From: Rariloculus sp963665575
GTDB lineage: Bacteria; Pseudomonadota; Gammaproteobacteria; Steroidobacterales; Rariloculaceae
Reading direction: 5' to 3'
Assembly (NCBI GenBank): GCA_963665575.2
Contig: CAXXDW010000003.1
Location: 1,054,001 to 1,118,000, forward strand
Length of the DNA: 64,000 nucleotides
The position numbers were made by a program, and so were the translations under genes. This document shows, piece by piece, positions 49,019-60,014 of the stretch. Position 1 is the first letter of the stretch, and the number at the start of each line of letters is the position of its first letter. The notes under the pieces are model-generated. The model saw only the letters and a list, made by a program, of their open reading frames with translations, did no database searches and was not told where the DNA came from.

Positions 49019-52000
49019 TCAATGGCTCGACCCCGAACCCGACGGCAACCGACTTGCGTCCGGCAACGCGCAAAGCGCATTGACCAGACGCATCTGATCC
49101 ACGGTAGCGCAACGCGCATGCAGCAGACGCGGCGACGCGAAAACCAGGCTCAGGCACCTGCCCCGGCTCACGGCGACGTTGAGACGTTCGCGGGACAACA
49201 GGAAATCGAGCCCCACGGAAGTCTCCTCGGAGGAAGATGCGGTCATCGATACCAGCGACACCGGGGCTTCCTGCCCCTGGAACTTGTCGACGGTACCTAC
49301 CCGGATGCCGCCCAGGGCGTCGGCAAGCAGGTTGACCTGGGCGTTGTATGGCGCGACCACAATGATGTCGCCGCGCGCCAGCCGGCGGCGGCGCCCGTTG
49401 CGATCCGTCCAGGTTCCCGCGAGAAGACGCTCGATGGCACCGCGGATCGCCTCGAGTTCTTCGGGACAGACCTGTGCGCGTCCCTCATGGGCGACCGGAA
49501 TCCGCCAGGCGCCGGACGATGGCAGCCCGGAAGCCGCAACGGCCTGCAGCGCGGTCGACGGGTGGCTTTCCAGCCGCTCCTCGTAGAACTGGGAGGAAAT
49601 GTAGGCGCACAGATCCGGGTGCATTCTCCAGGTTACCGGCAGAAAGACGCCGCGCTCCGGATCCACGTTCCGACCTTCGCCGAGCACCCAGTCGAGGCAG
49701 GACAGGTTCGCCGGCCACGGGTGCGTGCCCTGCACCACCTGCGGCAGTTGCCGTGAATCGCCGATGAGGACGAGGTTGTGCGCGGCATTCGACATGGCGA
49801 GCAGATTGGCCAGCGAGACCTGGCCGGCCTCGTCGACAAACAGATAATCGAAGGTGTCACGGTGCTCTTCCCTGGAAAAGAGCCACGCCGTTCCGCCGAC
49901 GATATCGCCCGTGCGAATCGAGCGGTCATGGTTGCTCGTCACGCAGGCGATGGCATCGCGGACCTCGGCAGGCAGACCAGCTCCGCGGGACACCTTGTGG
50001 ACGATCCGCACGCCGCCGACGCGCGGACCGGCGTCGTCCACGGCGAGCGCACGAGCGCATCCCATGAGCACGTTGCGGATCGCCTCGTGACTGTTCGAGG
50101 TCACGGCAATTCGCTTGCCGTCACTGACGAGCGCAAGAATCGCCTGCACGGCCGCGTACGTCTTGCCCGTGCCCGGCGGGCCCTGCACCGGCAGCACGGA
50201 TCGGTCAAGCGCGCGAACGGCCGCAATCAGGCCGTCGAGCGTCGCTGAGTCGCGGTCGAGCGGGAGCGGCGACGGACCGCGGAACCGCGGCCCGCTGCGA
50301 GCGAGAAGGTCGTCGGCCGCGAGATTGAGCCGCGGTCCGCACTGGTCGGTCACAACCTTGCGGATGGCGCCGGGTATGCCCTGCGTGTCCAGGGCGAAGT
50401 CCGGCAGCAGGTCGAGACGCGGGGGAAGTTCGACGGGCGAGTTCCAGTCCGCCTTCAGGCCGATCTCGCGCCGGCTTCGGTCCAGCCAGGCTATCCTGAC
50501 GGACCCCAGGCTGCCGTCGCTCTCGAACCGTGCGCTGTTACCCTCGCGCAATTTCGTTTCCTGCGGCGGATACCGATAGACGCAGACATCGGGGTCCCGG
50601 GCGGACGCCGGCGCAGCGATTGCGACGAGTCCGGCCAGACATTCAAGGTCGTCACACAGATCGTCGAAGTCCTTGACCGTGGAGTCGAAGACCGACCAGG
50701 CTTTGGGCTTGCTTTCGCGCCAATGGTAGACGGCGAGGTTGTAGAGCGTGCGCTTGCGATCTCTCGATAGATCCGCGTTGTCCAGGCGGTCCACCACGGC
50801 CTTGTTCGAAGACTTGTCTCGCCAGTACGCGTTGGTCTTCCCCTGACCCATTTCGAGCCACGGTCGATCCGGGCGGACGCCGAGCAACCAGTCCCGCAGA
50901 TACTCGATGGATCGGCAGTCGTGTCGAACGGACGCCTCGATGCCGGTGAAGATCGACTCGTCGCCGGTTTCGCGCCAGGCTTCATAGGCAGGCAGCACGG
51001 CGCCAGCGACCGGCTTGGCGGCCGGCAGGTAGAAGGCCTGCATGTCGGCGAGCGCATAGGACGGCTCGGACACAACCATACCGCCCTGCACGACCGCCGC
51101 AAGGTCGACGAAGCGCCGTTCGCGCAACCAACAGTCCAGCGTGGTCTCGCCGACGCTGTGACGCGCAGCAAGTCTGCGCAGTGTCGCGACTTCGCCGGCA
51201 CCGTAATGGTAGATGTGCGCCATCGGATTTCGATTGAAGTGCGCGTGCACACGGCGGAACAGCGTGCCGAGCACCTCTCGCTCCTCTTCGACATTGTGCG
51301 CCCAGAATGCTGCGAACTCCCGACCGTCCCAGAGGCCATGCAGGAACGCGAGACCGACCGCGTCGCCCTCCGACCGGAACGGGTCGCTTTCGAGATCGTA
51401 GAAAAGATCGCCGTCATCCGGTCGCGGCATGAGGTCGAAGCCCTTGCCGCGCGAGACGGGACGCAGCTCGAAGGTGGGTCCACCCGACTTGCGAGCGTGT
51501 TGCAGTCGCGCCTGTTGCTTGAGCTTGCGGATCGTTGCATCGGCGAGTCCGGGTACGTCGGCCGTGTGCCTGGCAAGCGCTTCGATGCTGTCGATACCCG
51601 CGGCCTCGAGTTTGGCGACCTGGCTTGTGTTGCTACCCGCGAGCAGAAAAATGCTGTCCTTCGCCTGCCACTCCGAAGTGCATCGCTCGCGCCAGCGGCA
51701 AAAGCCGCAGTGCGAACAGGGAATCGGGCGAGTCTCTTCGGGGTCCCGCACAAACGCCTGGAGCCGGTCGCGCGCCAGGCGCGCATAGTCGGAGTACTGT
51801 GAGAGCCTGAAGCCGGCGCGTTCGCCGGTTCCGAGTTCGACATACGCGCGCTCGGGAGTTCGTCCCTGGACCTCGGCCACGAGGTCCGAGTACAGGACCA
51901 ACTGAAGCAGGTGGCCGGGTACGGGATTGTGCTTGAGTTTGGTATCGGCGACCTCGTACGAGAACGCCCCGAGCCGGGACGGCTCCGCGACGCGCTCGAG

Positions 52001-52348
52001 GAAATCAGCGTAACCACCCCACATGCCGCCCTGAAGCGCACCCTGAAAAATGATGTCAGGCCCCGCATGCAGGGCCTCTCGCGTCGCTTCAACGGCCTCA
52101 TCGAAGCTTGCGTTTTCCGTCTCGATCCTGACGACCTGCCTGCCCTCGGCCTCGAGTCTCGACAGGTAGTCGGCCTCATGTCGAAGGCCGTGCTGCTGAA
52201 GCAGGACATTGAGTTCGCCGTCCTCGACCGGCACGAGTTCATCATCGCCTTCGACCCACGCCATATCGAGGCGTGTAGCGTGCGAACAGGCTGTGAACCG
52301 CATGAGATCGTGGGCAGACAGTCGAATTTCACCGGCGTCCCGTCTCAT
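49019..52348 (-). CDS. TM0106-like RecB-nuclease / superfamily-1 helicase fusion
   Basis: The 1109-aa protein begins with a RecB-like nuclease (SAHDLMRFTACSHATRLDMA, an iron-sulfur-type cysteine set CSHCGFCRWRERC, and VADTKLKH with D-x-K) followed by an RNase H-like region (DLFYDLESDPFRSEG). The C-terminal half is a Upf1/Dna2-like helicase: Walker A VQGPPGTGKTYAAVQAIL, LFVDEAGQVSLANLLAMS, ITW RMHP-type motif and KFQGQEAPVSLVS, then VAVSRGR. It is probably a DNA repair or defence nuclease-helicase. The ATG at 52348 starts the nuclease domain. Confidence 0.85.
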   Translation of the reverse strand: MRRDAGEIRLSAHDLMRFTACSHATRLDMAWVEGDDELVPVEDGELNVLLQQHGLRHEADYLSRLEAEGRQVVRIETENASFDEAVEATREALHAGPDIIFQGALQGGMWGGYADFLERVAEPSRLGAFSYEVADTKLKHNPVPGHLLQLVLYSDLVAEVQGRTPERAYVELGTGERAGFRLSQYSDYARLARDRLQAFVRDPEETRPIPCSHCGFCRWRERCTSEWQAKDSIFLLAGSNTSQVAKLEAAGIDSIEALARHTADVPGLADATIRKLKQQARLQHARKSGGPTFELRPVSRGKGFDLMPRPDDGDLFYDLESDPFRSEGDAVGLAFLHGLWDGREFAAFWAHNVEEEREVLGTLFRRVHAHFNRNPMAHIYHYGAGEVATLRRLAARHSVGETTLDCWLRERRFVDLAAVVQGGMVVSEPSYALADMQAFYLPAAKPVAGAVLPAYEAWRETGDESIFTGIEASVRHDCRSIEYLRDWLLGVRPDRPWLEMGQGKTNAYWRDKSSNKAVVDRLDNADLSRDRKRTLYNLAVYHWRESKPKAWSVFDSTVKDFDDLCDDLECLAGLVAIAAPASARDPDVCVYRYPPQETKLREGNSARFESDGSLGSVRIAWLDRSRREIGLKADWNSPVELPPRLDLLPDFALDTQGIPGAIRKVVTDQCGPRLNLAADDLLARSGPRFRGPSPLPLDRDSATLDGLIAAVRALDRSVLPVQGPPGTGKTYAAVQAILALVSDGKRIAVTSNSHEAIRNVLMGCARALAVDDAGPRVGGVRIVHKVSRGAGLPAEVRDAIACVTSNHDRSIRTGDIVGGTAWLFSREEHRDTFDYLFVDEAGQVSLANLLAMSNAAHNLVLIGDSRQLPQVVQGTHPWPANLSCLDWVLGEGRNVDPERGVFLPVTWRMHPDLCAYISSQFYEERLESHPSTALQAVAASGLPSSGAWRIPVAHEGRAQVCPEELEAIRGAIERLLAGTWTDRNGRRRRLARGDIIVVAPYNAQVNLLADALGGIRVGTVDKFQGQEAPVSLVSMTASSSEETSVGLDFLLSRERLNVAVSRGRCLSLVFASPRLLHARCATVDQMRLVNALCALPDASRLPSGSGSSH

Positions 52349-52709
52349 CGCGGGATCACGGCGCTGCTGCTGTCGGTTTCGGCAAACGGAATCTGTCGGG
52401 CGCAGAACACGGCGAAATGAGCGCCTCGTGGAGGATCGGGAGGTGTCGCTTCGGCCGGTGATGATGCCTTTTGCGCCATGGACCAGGCAAGCCGCGAGGA
52501 ACCCGAGTCGGGGGATTGCGGCTGAGCGGTGGCACAAGCCGCGCTGGCGCCTGCCGACAGGGTTCCCTGGGTCGCGGGACCCTTGCCAATGCGCGCTCGA
52601 ACGCGCCGCCCGCCTCGATTAACCGTAAATAACTGTTAATAACCTGAAACCCGGCTCGCAAGCCCCGATACTCGCCCCCTCGCGGCTGCCTTTCTCACCG
52701 CCCCTCGCA
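52349..52709 (+). other. Divergent intergenic region, no gene recognised
   Basis: Separates the nuclease-helicase and the TonB receptor. An AT-rich patch about 52620-52640 may hold a promoter for the receptor. Confidence 0.35.
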
Positions 52710-54848
52710 ATGCAGCCTGCTTCGACGCCACGGAGGAAGGCTCTCTTGGACGGACGACCTGCCGACGAGCGCACGGCCGGCCAGCACAATCCGACGAGCA
52801 CGGTTGTCGTACTCCTTTCGGCATCGTGTCTCGCGGCGCCAGTCACGCTCGCTCAGGAAAGCGGGGACGGTCCGGCTGCGCAAGAGCGCACAGCCGCTGC
52901 CGAACCCTCCGTCGGCCCGCTCGAGGAAGTCATCGTCTTCGGCCGCGGCATTGCCCTGCTCGGAACGGCCGAAGCCGCGAGCGAGGGCTCCGTCGGCGGC
53001 GCGGATCTGCTCGTCAAACCGATGCTGCGTACGGCCGACCTGCTCGAAGCCGTGCCCGGCATGGTCGCCGTGCAGCACTCCGGCAGCGGCAAGGCGAACC
53101 AATACTTCCTGCGCGGTTTCAACCTCGACCACGGGACCGACTTCACGACCCACGTTGACGGTGTTCCCTGGAATTTCCGCTCGCATGGCCACGGGCAGGG
53201 CTACCTCGACATCAACGGACTGCTTCCGGAGATCGTGGACCGCCTCGACTACCGCAAGGGCACGTATCGCGCGGATGTCGGCGATTTCGCGATGGCCGCC
53301 GCATCGTTCATCACGACGATCGACCGGCTCGACGCGCCGTTCGTGGCGCTGGAGTCGGGCCATCGCGGCTGGGGCCGACTCGCGGCTGGCGGCACGACCG
53401 AACTCGGTGACGGCACGCTGACCGCGCTCGGAGAATTCAAGACCTATGACGGACCCTGGGAGCGTCCCGAGGGTCTCGAGCACACCTCCGTGTGGGCCAA
53501 ATACCTGCGCCAGATGAATTTCGGCGACCTGTCATTCACGTTGTCCGGATACGAGGGCGACTGGCACCCGACCGAACAGATTCCCGAACGGGCGATCGGC
53601 ACGAGCGTCTGCGCCAACGCGTTCTGCTCCCTGGACCCGACCGCCGGCGGAAACACCTCGCGCTGGATCGGCGGCTTGCAGCTCGCGGGTAGCGACTGGG
53701 ATGCTTCGGCCTACCTGCAGTACTACGACTGGTACATGCAATCGAACCCGACCTATGACCTGCAGATCAACCAGTTCGACAAGCGCTGGACCGCCGGTGG
53801 CCGCTACGACCGAACGGCATTTGCAACGGAGCGCTTCGAATTGACCATCGGCGGCGAGTTCCGCTACGACGACATCGGCCCGGTCGGCGTCGAGGAATAC
53901 GACGAAGGCCGATACGTCGCCGATATCGCGAACAACAATATCGAGGAAGGTTCGGTCGGCTTTTATGCCGAAGCGAGCTGGTCCCCATATGACAGATTCA
54001 GGCTGTTCGCGGGCGCCCGCGCCGACTATTACGCGTTTGACGTGACCGCAAACAGGGCCGGGAGCTTTGCCGGGAGCGAGACCGACAGCCGCGTGTCGCC
54101 GAAATTCGGCCTGGCCTACGCTCTGAGCGACAACGTCGAGCTATACGGAAACTGGGGCCGCGGCTTTCATTCCAACGATGCCCGCGGCGTCGTCAATCGA
54201 GACGACCCGCTGCCCGGCCTCGCTCCGGGAACCGGCTACGAAGCCGGCGCCCGGTTCGAGTTCGGCGACGTCAGGATCACTTCCGCGTATTGGTGGCTCA
54301 ATCTCGACAGCGAGTTGATCTTCGTCGGCGATTCGAACTCCGTCGAACCCAGGGGCGCGTCGGAGCGCGACGGCTACGAACTCACCCTGTTCTGGCGGCC
54401 GCTCGACTGGCTCGGCATCGATGCCGTCTATACGGGCAGCCACGCTCACTACGTGGACAACCCGGACGGCCGGCACATCGAGGGCTCGGTCGAGCACGCC
54501 GGACAGATCGGTCTGGCTGCAACGAAGGACAACTGGGAAGCGAGTCTGCGCGTGCGCTACCTTGGGCCCTATGCGCTCGTGCCCGACAATTCCGTACGCG
54601 CAAGCTCCGAGACAACGATCAGTCTGCGCGGCTCGTATACCCTGGGCGATCTCACGTACTACGCGGACCTGATCAACCTCGTCGATGCCGATGGCAAGGA
54701 CATCGTCTACTGGTACGAGGCGTACGTCGCCGGCCTCGATCCCGCAGGGCTCACGTCCGAAGACATCGACTGCAGCTTCGTCAATTGCCGCATGAGCCGC
54801 GCCCAGGAACCGCGCACGCTGCGCGTCGGCGTCAAGTGGGCTTTCTGA
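52710..54848 (+). CDS. TonB-dependent outer-membrane receptor
   Basis: The 712-aa protein has a plug domain (DLLVKPMLRTADLLEAVPGM, YFLRGFNLDHGTDF, VDGVPWNFRSHGHG) and a C-terminal 22-strand-type barrel ending in RVGVKWAF with terminal phenylalanine. These receptors import siderophores, vitamins or carbohydrates using TonB energy. No cognate transporter is adjacent, so the substrate is unknown. The long N-terminus suggests a signal sequence at about residues 30-50. Confidence 0.9.
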   Translation: MQPASTPRRKALLDGRPADERTAGQHNPTSTVVVLLSASCLAAPVTLAQESGDGPAAQERTAAAEPSVGPLEEVIVFGRGIALLGTAEAASEGSVGGADLLVKPMLRTADLLEAVPGMVAVQHSGSGKANQYFLRGFNLDHGTDFTTHVDGVPWNFRSHGHGQGYLDINGLLPEIVDRLDYRKGTYRADVGDFAMAAASFITTIDRLDAPFVALESGHRGWGRLAAGGTTELGDGTLTALGEFKTYDGPWERPEGLEHTSVWAKYLRQMNFGDLSFTLSGYEGDWHPTEQIPERAIGTSVCANAFCSLDPTAGGNTSRWIGGLQLAGSDWDASAYLQYYDWYMQSNPTYDLQINQFDKRWTAGGRYDRTAFATERFELTIGGEFRYDDIGPVGVEEYDEGRYVADIANNNIEEGSVGFYAEASWSPYDRFRLFAGARADYYAFDVTANRAGSFAGSETDSRVSPKFGLAYALSDNVELYGNWGRGFHSNDARGVVNRDDPLPGLAPGTGYEAGARFEFGDVRITSAYWWLNLDSELIFVGDSNSVEPRGASERDGYELTLFWRPLDWLGIDAVYTGSHAHYVDNPDGRHIEGSVEHAGQIGLAATKDNWEASLRVRYLGPYALVPDNSVRASSETTISLRGSYTLGDLTYYADLINLVDADGKDIVYWYEAYVAGLDPAGLTSEDIDCSFVNCRMSRAQEPRTLRVGVKWAF

Positions 54849-54995
54849 TGCGCTGAGCGTCCTCTGCCCGCTTTGCGCCCCGGCGGACCTGTTGGCGGGA
54901 AGGCGGTGTTGTCTCCCTTCTCCGGTTGCATTCCCGAACCGGAAAACCAGGAACAAGGCGCACTCGGTGTCGCATACGGATTAAACTGCCATCCG

Positions 54996-56222
54996 ATGCG
55001 CTCGACCCTCTCCCACCTCGAATGCTCGCGTCCGGCCTGCGCCGAGCGGCTCTCGCCCGCACCGGCGCGAAACCTCTGCCCGACCTGCCAGTCTCCGCTG
55101 CTCGCCCGCTACGATCTCGATCTTGCCCGCGAGACGCTGACTCTCGACGAGCTCAAGACGCGCTCGCGGTCGATGTGGCGCTACGCGGAGGTATTGCCCC
55201 ATGCGGCGCGCGCGACTCGCAACGAAGGCAAGAAACCGCGAGACCGCACGCCGCCAGTGACGCTCGGCGAGGGCATGACGCCACTGATCCACGCTCACCG
55301 TCTCGGCGAACGGCTCGGACTCGAGCGGCTCTTCATCAAGGACGAGGGGCTGAACCCGACGGGGTCGTTCAAGGCGCGCGGTCTCTCGGCGGCCGTAACC
55401 ATGGCAAAGGCCCTCGGTGCGCCTGCAATCGCGCTGCCGACGGCCGGCAATGCCGGCGGCGCGGCCGCCGCCTATGCGGCCACAGCGGGCATCGGCTGCG
55501 TCATCGCCATGCCGTCGGACACGCCCGTTGCGAACGTCATCGAATCGCGCGCATTCGGCGCGGACGTACGCATGCTCGACGGCCTGATCTCCGATTGCGG
55601 TCGCTACATCGCGGAGCGTGCGGCCGACGAAGGCTGGTTCGAGGTGTCGACCCTCAAGGAGCCGTACCGCATCGAAGGCAAGAAGACGATGGGCTACGAG
55701 CTTTGGGAAGAACTCGACGGTGCACTGCCCGACGTGATCGTCTACCCGACCGGCGGCGGCGTCGGTCTGATCGGCATGTGGAAGGCGTTCGAGGAACTCG
55801 GCGCCATGGGCCTCGTCGGCGCCGCACGCCCGAGGATGATCTCCGCACAGGCTCAGGGCTGCGCTCCGATTGTCCGAGCCTTCGAGCAGGGCGCGGCTGA
55901 ATCGGAGTTTTTCGCGGATGCCGAAACGGTCGCGTCGGGTCTGCGTGTGCCCAAGGCGCTCGGCGACTTCCTGATTCTCGATGGAATCTACGCAAGCGGC
56001 GGTGAAGCCGTCGCGGCCAGCGACGCCGAACTCATGGCAGCCTGCCAGGAGATGGCTCGTCTCGAAGGAGTCTTCGCTGCGCCGGAGGGCGGCGCGGGCC
56101 TCGTCGCGATACAGAAGCTCGCAGCCCGGGGCCGGATCGGCGCCGACGAGACAGTGGTGCTCTTCAACACGGGCAGCGGCTACAAGTACGCCGACGCCTG
56201 GCAGGCGGCGCTCGGGAAATGA
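54996..56222 (+). CDS. thrC: Threonine synthase
   Basis: The 408-aa PLP enzyme converts O-phosphohomoserine to threonine. It has the PLP lysine in NPTGSFKARGLSAAV, the PLP phosphate-binding TGGGVGLIGMWKAFEELG, and an N-terminal pair of CxxC-like motifs (SHLECSRPAC, NLCPTCQSPL). The ATG at 54996 was chosen because the zinc-like motif and family start follow. No thrA or thrB is next to it. Confidence 0.92.
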   Translation: MRSTLSHLECSRPACAERLSPAPARNLCPTCQSPLLARYDLDLARETLTLDELKTRSRSMWRYAEVLPHAARATRNEGKKPRDRTPPVTLGEGMTPLIHAHRLGERLGLERLFIKDEGLNPTGSFKARGLSAAVTMAKALGAPAIALPTAGNAGGAAAAYAATAGIGCVIAMPSDTPVANVIESRAFGADVRMLDGLISDCGRYIAERAADEGWFEVSTLKEPYRIEGKKTMGYELWEELDGALPDVIVYPTGGGVGLIGMWKAFEELGAMGLVGAARPRMISAQAQGCAPIVRAFEQGAAESEFFADAETVASGLRVPKALGDFLILDGIYASGGEAVAASDAELMAACQEMARLEGVFAAPEGGAGLVAIQKLAARGRIGADETVVLFNTGSGYKYADAWQAALGK

Positions 56223-56438
56223 CGACGGCGCACGGCGATCGGCGTTGTCGTCGGCAACGACGGGCCCGTACGCATCAGGGGGCGCTCGCAACATGACGGC
56301 TGTACAGCACTTCCGACCCTGGCGTCGGCAACTCCGACTCCTGACGCGCCGGCGACGACGGTCGCCGCGATCGGCCTGCGGATCGACAGCCTTTCGTCAG
56401 CCGCCCCGGTTCCCGGCGCGCTGGCGAGTGCTCGCAAC

Positions 56439-57869
56439 ATGACTTCAGCCCGAGGCTCCCGACTCTATCACCTGGTGGGCGGACCGGCCGCCTTCCTGCT
56501 GCTCGCTGCGCTTCCCCTGCCCGGCGTGCCGTACCCGGTACGCGGCAGTATCGGGCTCCTGATCTGGATGTCCTGGTGGTGGATCTTTCAGCCCGTGCAC
56601 CTTGCCGTCACGGGCTTTCTGCCGCTGGTCGTACTTGCCGTGTTCGACTTTCTGCCCGTGGGTACGGTGCTGCCGGCCTATGCCCAGCAACTCGTCATTC
56701 TCCTGCTCGGCGCCAATATGCTCGCGTCGCTATGGTCGCGCTGGGGACTGGACCGCCGCATCGCGCTCGTGTCGCTGATGGGCATCGGCACGAGCACGCG
56801 CCAGCACATCCTCGCGTGGTTCGCGATCGCCGCGATCCTGAGCACCTTCCTGCCGAATACCGTCATCGCCGCGACGATGATGCCCATCGTCCTTGCGATG
56901 TTGCGCTTCATCGGCATCGAGGACGTCGGCAAGAGCGCGTTCGGTTCGGCGCTGCTCATTGCAGTTGCCTGGGGGACCGCCGTCGGCGGGTCCGGGACGC
57001 CGATGGGCGGTGCGCCGAATCTTCTGACCGTGCAGTTCATCGAGCAGCAACTCATCGGCGACGAATTCCTTTTCTCGACCTGGGCGGTGCGGTTGCTGCC
57101 GTTGACGGCGTTGATCACGATAGTGACCTTCGTCTTCATGCGCTTCGCGCTGAAACCCGAGATGGAGCACGTCGAAGGCACGCGCGAGTGGTTTGCCGGC
57201 GAACTGGAGTCGCTCGGCAAGATGAGCACGCCGGAGAAGTGGGGACTCGGCTTTTTCGCTGCGGCGACGCTGCTCGCCTTTACGCGTCAGCTCTATGCGG
57301 ACCTCCTGCCGGGACTCACGCCGGCGTTCGCCTTCCTCGTATTCGGGATCCTGAGCTTTGCGGTCCGGCACAAGGGCGAAGCGCTGCTCGAGTGGAAGTA
57401 CGCCCAGCGCCACATGGTCTGGGGCCTGATCTACCTGTTCGCGGGGGGCTCCGCGCTCGGCATGATCCTCAGCGAAACAGGAACGGCCCGGTTCCTCGCC
57501 GATCAACTCATTCCGCTCGCGGGTGGCGGTGGGTTCACCGCGGTCGTCGTGTTTGCCTTCCTGACGGTCCTCATGACGCAGATCACGAACAACACCGCGG
57601 CTGTTGCGATCATCGTGCCAATCACGATCACCACGTTCCAGAGTCTCGACATGAACCCGGTGCCGTTCGTCTACATCGTCGCGGCGGCCGGAAATTACGG
57701 CATCATGCTGCCCTCCTCGTCGGGCGGCCCGGCGCTCGCCGCGGGCTACGGCGTCAACCTCAAGATGATGTTCTCGCGCGGCCTGTGGCTGATGCCGCTG
57801 ATCCTGATCACGCTGGTCGGCGCCGGCTACGTGCTTGCGACATTCTGGCCGGCGTTCGGAGTCGCCTGA
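56439..57869 (+). CDS. SLC13/DASS-family divalent anion:sodium symporter
   Basis: The 476-aa protein has about 11-12 hydrophobic segments and the family motif GGGFTAVVVFAFLTVLMTQI with TNNTAA and PVPFVYIVAAAGNYGIMLP. It would import dicarboxylates or sulfate with sodium. No regulator or dehydrogenase for a dicarboxylate is adjacent. Confidence 0.85.
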   Translation: MTSARGSRLYHLVGGPAAFLLLAALPLPGVPYPVRGSIGLLIWMSWWWIFQPVHLAVTGFLPLVVLAVFDFLPVGTVLPAYAQQLVILLLGANMLASLWSRWGLDRRIALVSLMGIGTSTRQHILAWFAIAAILSTFLPNTVIAATMMPIVLAMLRFIGIEDVGKSAFGSALLIAVAWGTAVGGSGTPMGGAPNLLTVQFIEQQLIGDEFLFSTWAVRLLPLTALITIVTFVFMRFALKPEMEHVEGTREWFAGELESLGKMSTPEKWGLGFFAAATLLAFTRQLYADLLPGLTPAFAFLVFGILSFAVRHKGEALLEWKYAQRHMVWGLIYLFAGGSALGMILSETGTARFLADQLIPLAGGGGFTAVVVFAFLTVLMTQITNNTAAVAIIVPITITTFQSLDMNPVPFVYIVAAAGNYGIMLPSSSGGPALAAGYGVNLKMMFSRGLWLMPLILITLVGAGYVLATFWPAFGVA

Positions 57870-57911
57870 GCGCGCGCCGGACGGGCCGCGCCCACAAGAT
57901 CTCCCGCACTG

Positions 57912-59819
57912 CTACGACGGAGTCGATTCGTCAGAGACCGTCGTCCCAAGCGGTTGGACAGCCCCCTTGCGTACGACGAGCAACAGCACCGTCCCGACCA
58001 GTCCGGCGAGAATGTTGATCGCAGAGTCGGATCCAAACCAGATCGTGCTGCCGCCGACGGCGATAGCAGCGGCAAACAGTGCGAATCCGAGCACGAGTAC
58101 CCGGATATCCCCAAGCCGCACCCATTGCATGCCCCGGGCAATCATCAACGCTCCAATAAGCGCCGTCCCGATGGCATAGACGATCTCCAGCGGGGAACCG
58201 TCCAGGATCAACGCCGGATTGAAGCACCACAGAAACGGCAACAGATAGGCGATAGCCGCGAGCTTCACGCCCTCGAACGATGTCCTCCACATGCCGCTTT
58301 GGGCGAGGTTCGCAGCCACGAAACTTGCGATCGCGACGGGAGGCGTGAGAAATGACAGCAACCCGAAGTAAAAGATGAACAGGTGCGCGGCCATCGGTGC
58401 AACGCCCATCTCGACGATCGCGGGCGCGAGCACCACCGAAAGCACCACGTAGATCGCCGTCGTCGGCATACCCATGCCAAGCACGATCGAGAGGGCCGCC
58501 GTCAGGAGCAGCATTGCAAATATGCCGGCGTTCTGGCCGATCTGGCTCAGCATGATCGAGAGCGAGAAGCCGAGCCCGGTGATGTTCATGACGCCGATCA
58601 CCACGCCCGCACCGCCGGCGATCATCAGCAAAGGCAACATGCTCTCCCCGCCGCCGACGACCATCGCCGCAATCTCCCTCAGCCTCGGGAAACGCCGCCG
58701 AAGGATCGTGATCAGCACGAACAGCGTCGCGACAGCGGCCAGGGCCGACAGCGCGGGATCGAAACCGCGGCCGAACAGCAGATAAATCAGCACGATCAGC
58801 GGCAGTAGGAACGCCCAGCCCGTCCTGAAGAGCGCGCGCGCACTGGGCAGATCGCGTTTGTCCATGCCGTGCAGCGCGTAGCGCGCCGCGATCGCATCGA
58901 CCTGCAGGAACAGGCTTACGTAGTAGAGCAGCGCCGGCACGAGCGCGGCCACGACGACCTCGACGTAGCTGAGCTGCAGGAACTCCGCGATCAGGAAGGC
59001 CGTTGCGCCCATGACCGGCGGCGCGATCTGCCCGCCGTTCGATGCGACGGCCTCGATCGCCCCGGCGAATCGCGCCTTGAACCCGGACTTCTTCATGAGC
59101 GGAATCGTCACGATCCCGGTCGACATGATGTTGCCGATCACCGTGCCGTTGATCGAGCCGAAGATGCTCGAGGCGACGACGGCGACCTTGGCCGGGCCGC
59201 CGCGCCTGTGCCCCATACCCGCGAGGGCGAGATCGGTGAAGAACCTGGTCGCACCGGTGAATTCCATGAGGCGGCCGAGCAGGACGAACGCGAGAACGAG
59301 CGTTCCGACCACGGTCATGACGAGGCCCGGAATGCCATTTGTATCCGCGTAGACATACATCACGAAGGCCTGGGGCGGCAGCGCCTCGGCCCGAACCGGT
59401 GCCGGCAGCACATAGCCGAAGAGCCCATAGGCGATGAGCAGCCACACGAGCACGGTGATCGGCAGGCCCGCGGACTTGCGCATGGCTTCCATGAGCAGCA
59501 CGATCGCGACGATGCCGGGAACAAACTTCCCGGCCGTGTAACCTGCGACGTCGATGATCCAGTCGTTGTAGTTGACCGACATCCACAGCCAGGAGCCGAG
59601 TGCGGCGAAGCCGAGCAGCACATCGACGATCCTGAAGCGCTTGAAGTACGGATACTTGAGCAGGGCGCCGGCGATACCGATGCCGAGCAGCAGCCCGATC
59701 CACTCCGCCGCGATCAGCGAGACGCCTGCATATCTCGGGATATCGGCGATCCAGCCGATGCCGACGATGACGATCGCCGCGAGATACAGTTGCTCGAGCA
59801 GCGTCAGCGCGCGCGCCAT
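57912..59819 (-). CDS. TRAP transporter fused permease (DctQM)
   Basis: The 635-aa integral membrane protein has about 16 helices: a 4-helix small-permease-like N-terminus and the DctM-like domain with GSINGTVIGNIMSTGIVTIP, EAVASNGGQIAPPVMGATAF and IVLGMGMPTTAIYVVL. TRAP systems import organic acids with a periplasmic binding protein. The DctP partner is not in the window, and the direction is opposite to the SLC13 gene. Confidence 0.9.
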   Translation of the reverse strand: MARALTLLEQLYLAAIVIVGIGWIADIPRYAGVSLIAAEWIGLLLGIGIAGALLKYPYFKRFRIVDVLLGFAALGSWLWMSVNYNDWIIDVAGYTAGKFVPGIVAIVLLMEAMRKSAGLPITVLVWLLIAYGLFGYVLPAPVRAEALPPQAFVMYVYADTNGIPGLVMTVVGTLVLAFVLLGRLMEFTGATRFFTDLALAGMGHRRGGPAKVAVVASSIFGSINGTVIGNIMSTGIVTIPLMKKSGFKARFAGAIEAVASNGGQIAPPVMGATAFLIAEFLQLSYVEVVVAALVPALLYYVSLFLQVDAIAARYALHGMDKRDLPSARALFRTGWAFLLPLIVLIYLLFGRGFDPALSALAAVATLFVLITILRRRFPRLREIAAMVVGGGESMLPLLMIAGGAGVVIGVMNITGLGFSLSIMLSQIGQNAGIFAMLLLTAALSIVLGMGMPTTAIYVVLSVVLAPAIVEMGVAPMAAHLFIFYFGLLSFLTPPVAIASFVAANLAQSGMWRTSFEGVKLAAIAYLLPFLWCFNPALILDGSPLEIVYAIGTALIGALMIARGMQWVRLGDIRVLVLGFALFAAAIAVGGSTIWFGSDSAINILAGLVGTVLLLVVRKGAVQPLGTTVSDESTPS

Positions 59820-60014
59820 GGTCGGTTCAGTCCCTTGTCTCAGCCTGCCGCGACGCGCACGCGAACCACGCGACTACCGCTCCCGCCACGGGTATCCAAC
59901 AGCGCGAAATCCCGCCCATGGCCGCACGCACGCAAGGTACCGGACGCTCGGGTCCCGCTGCGGAACTGACCGCCAGTAGCGCGAGCAGTACTCGAAGCCG
60001 TTGCGCTGCGCTTG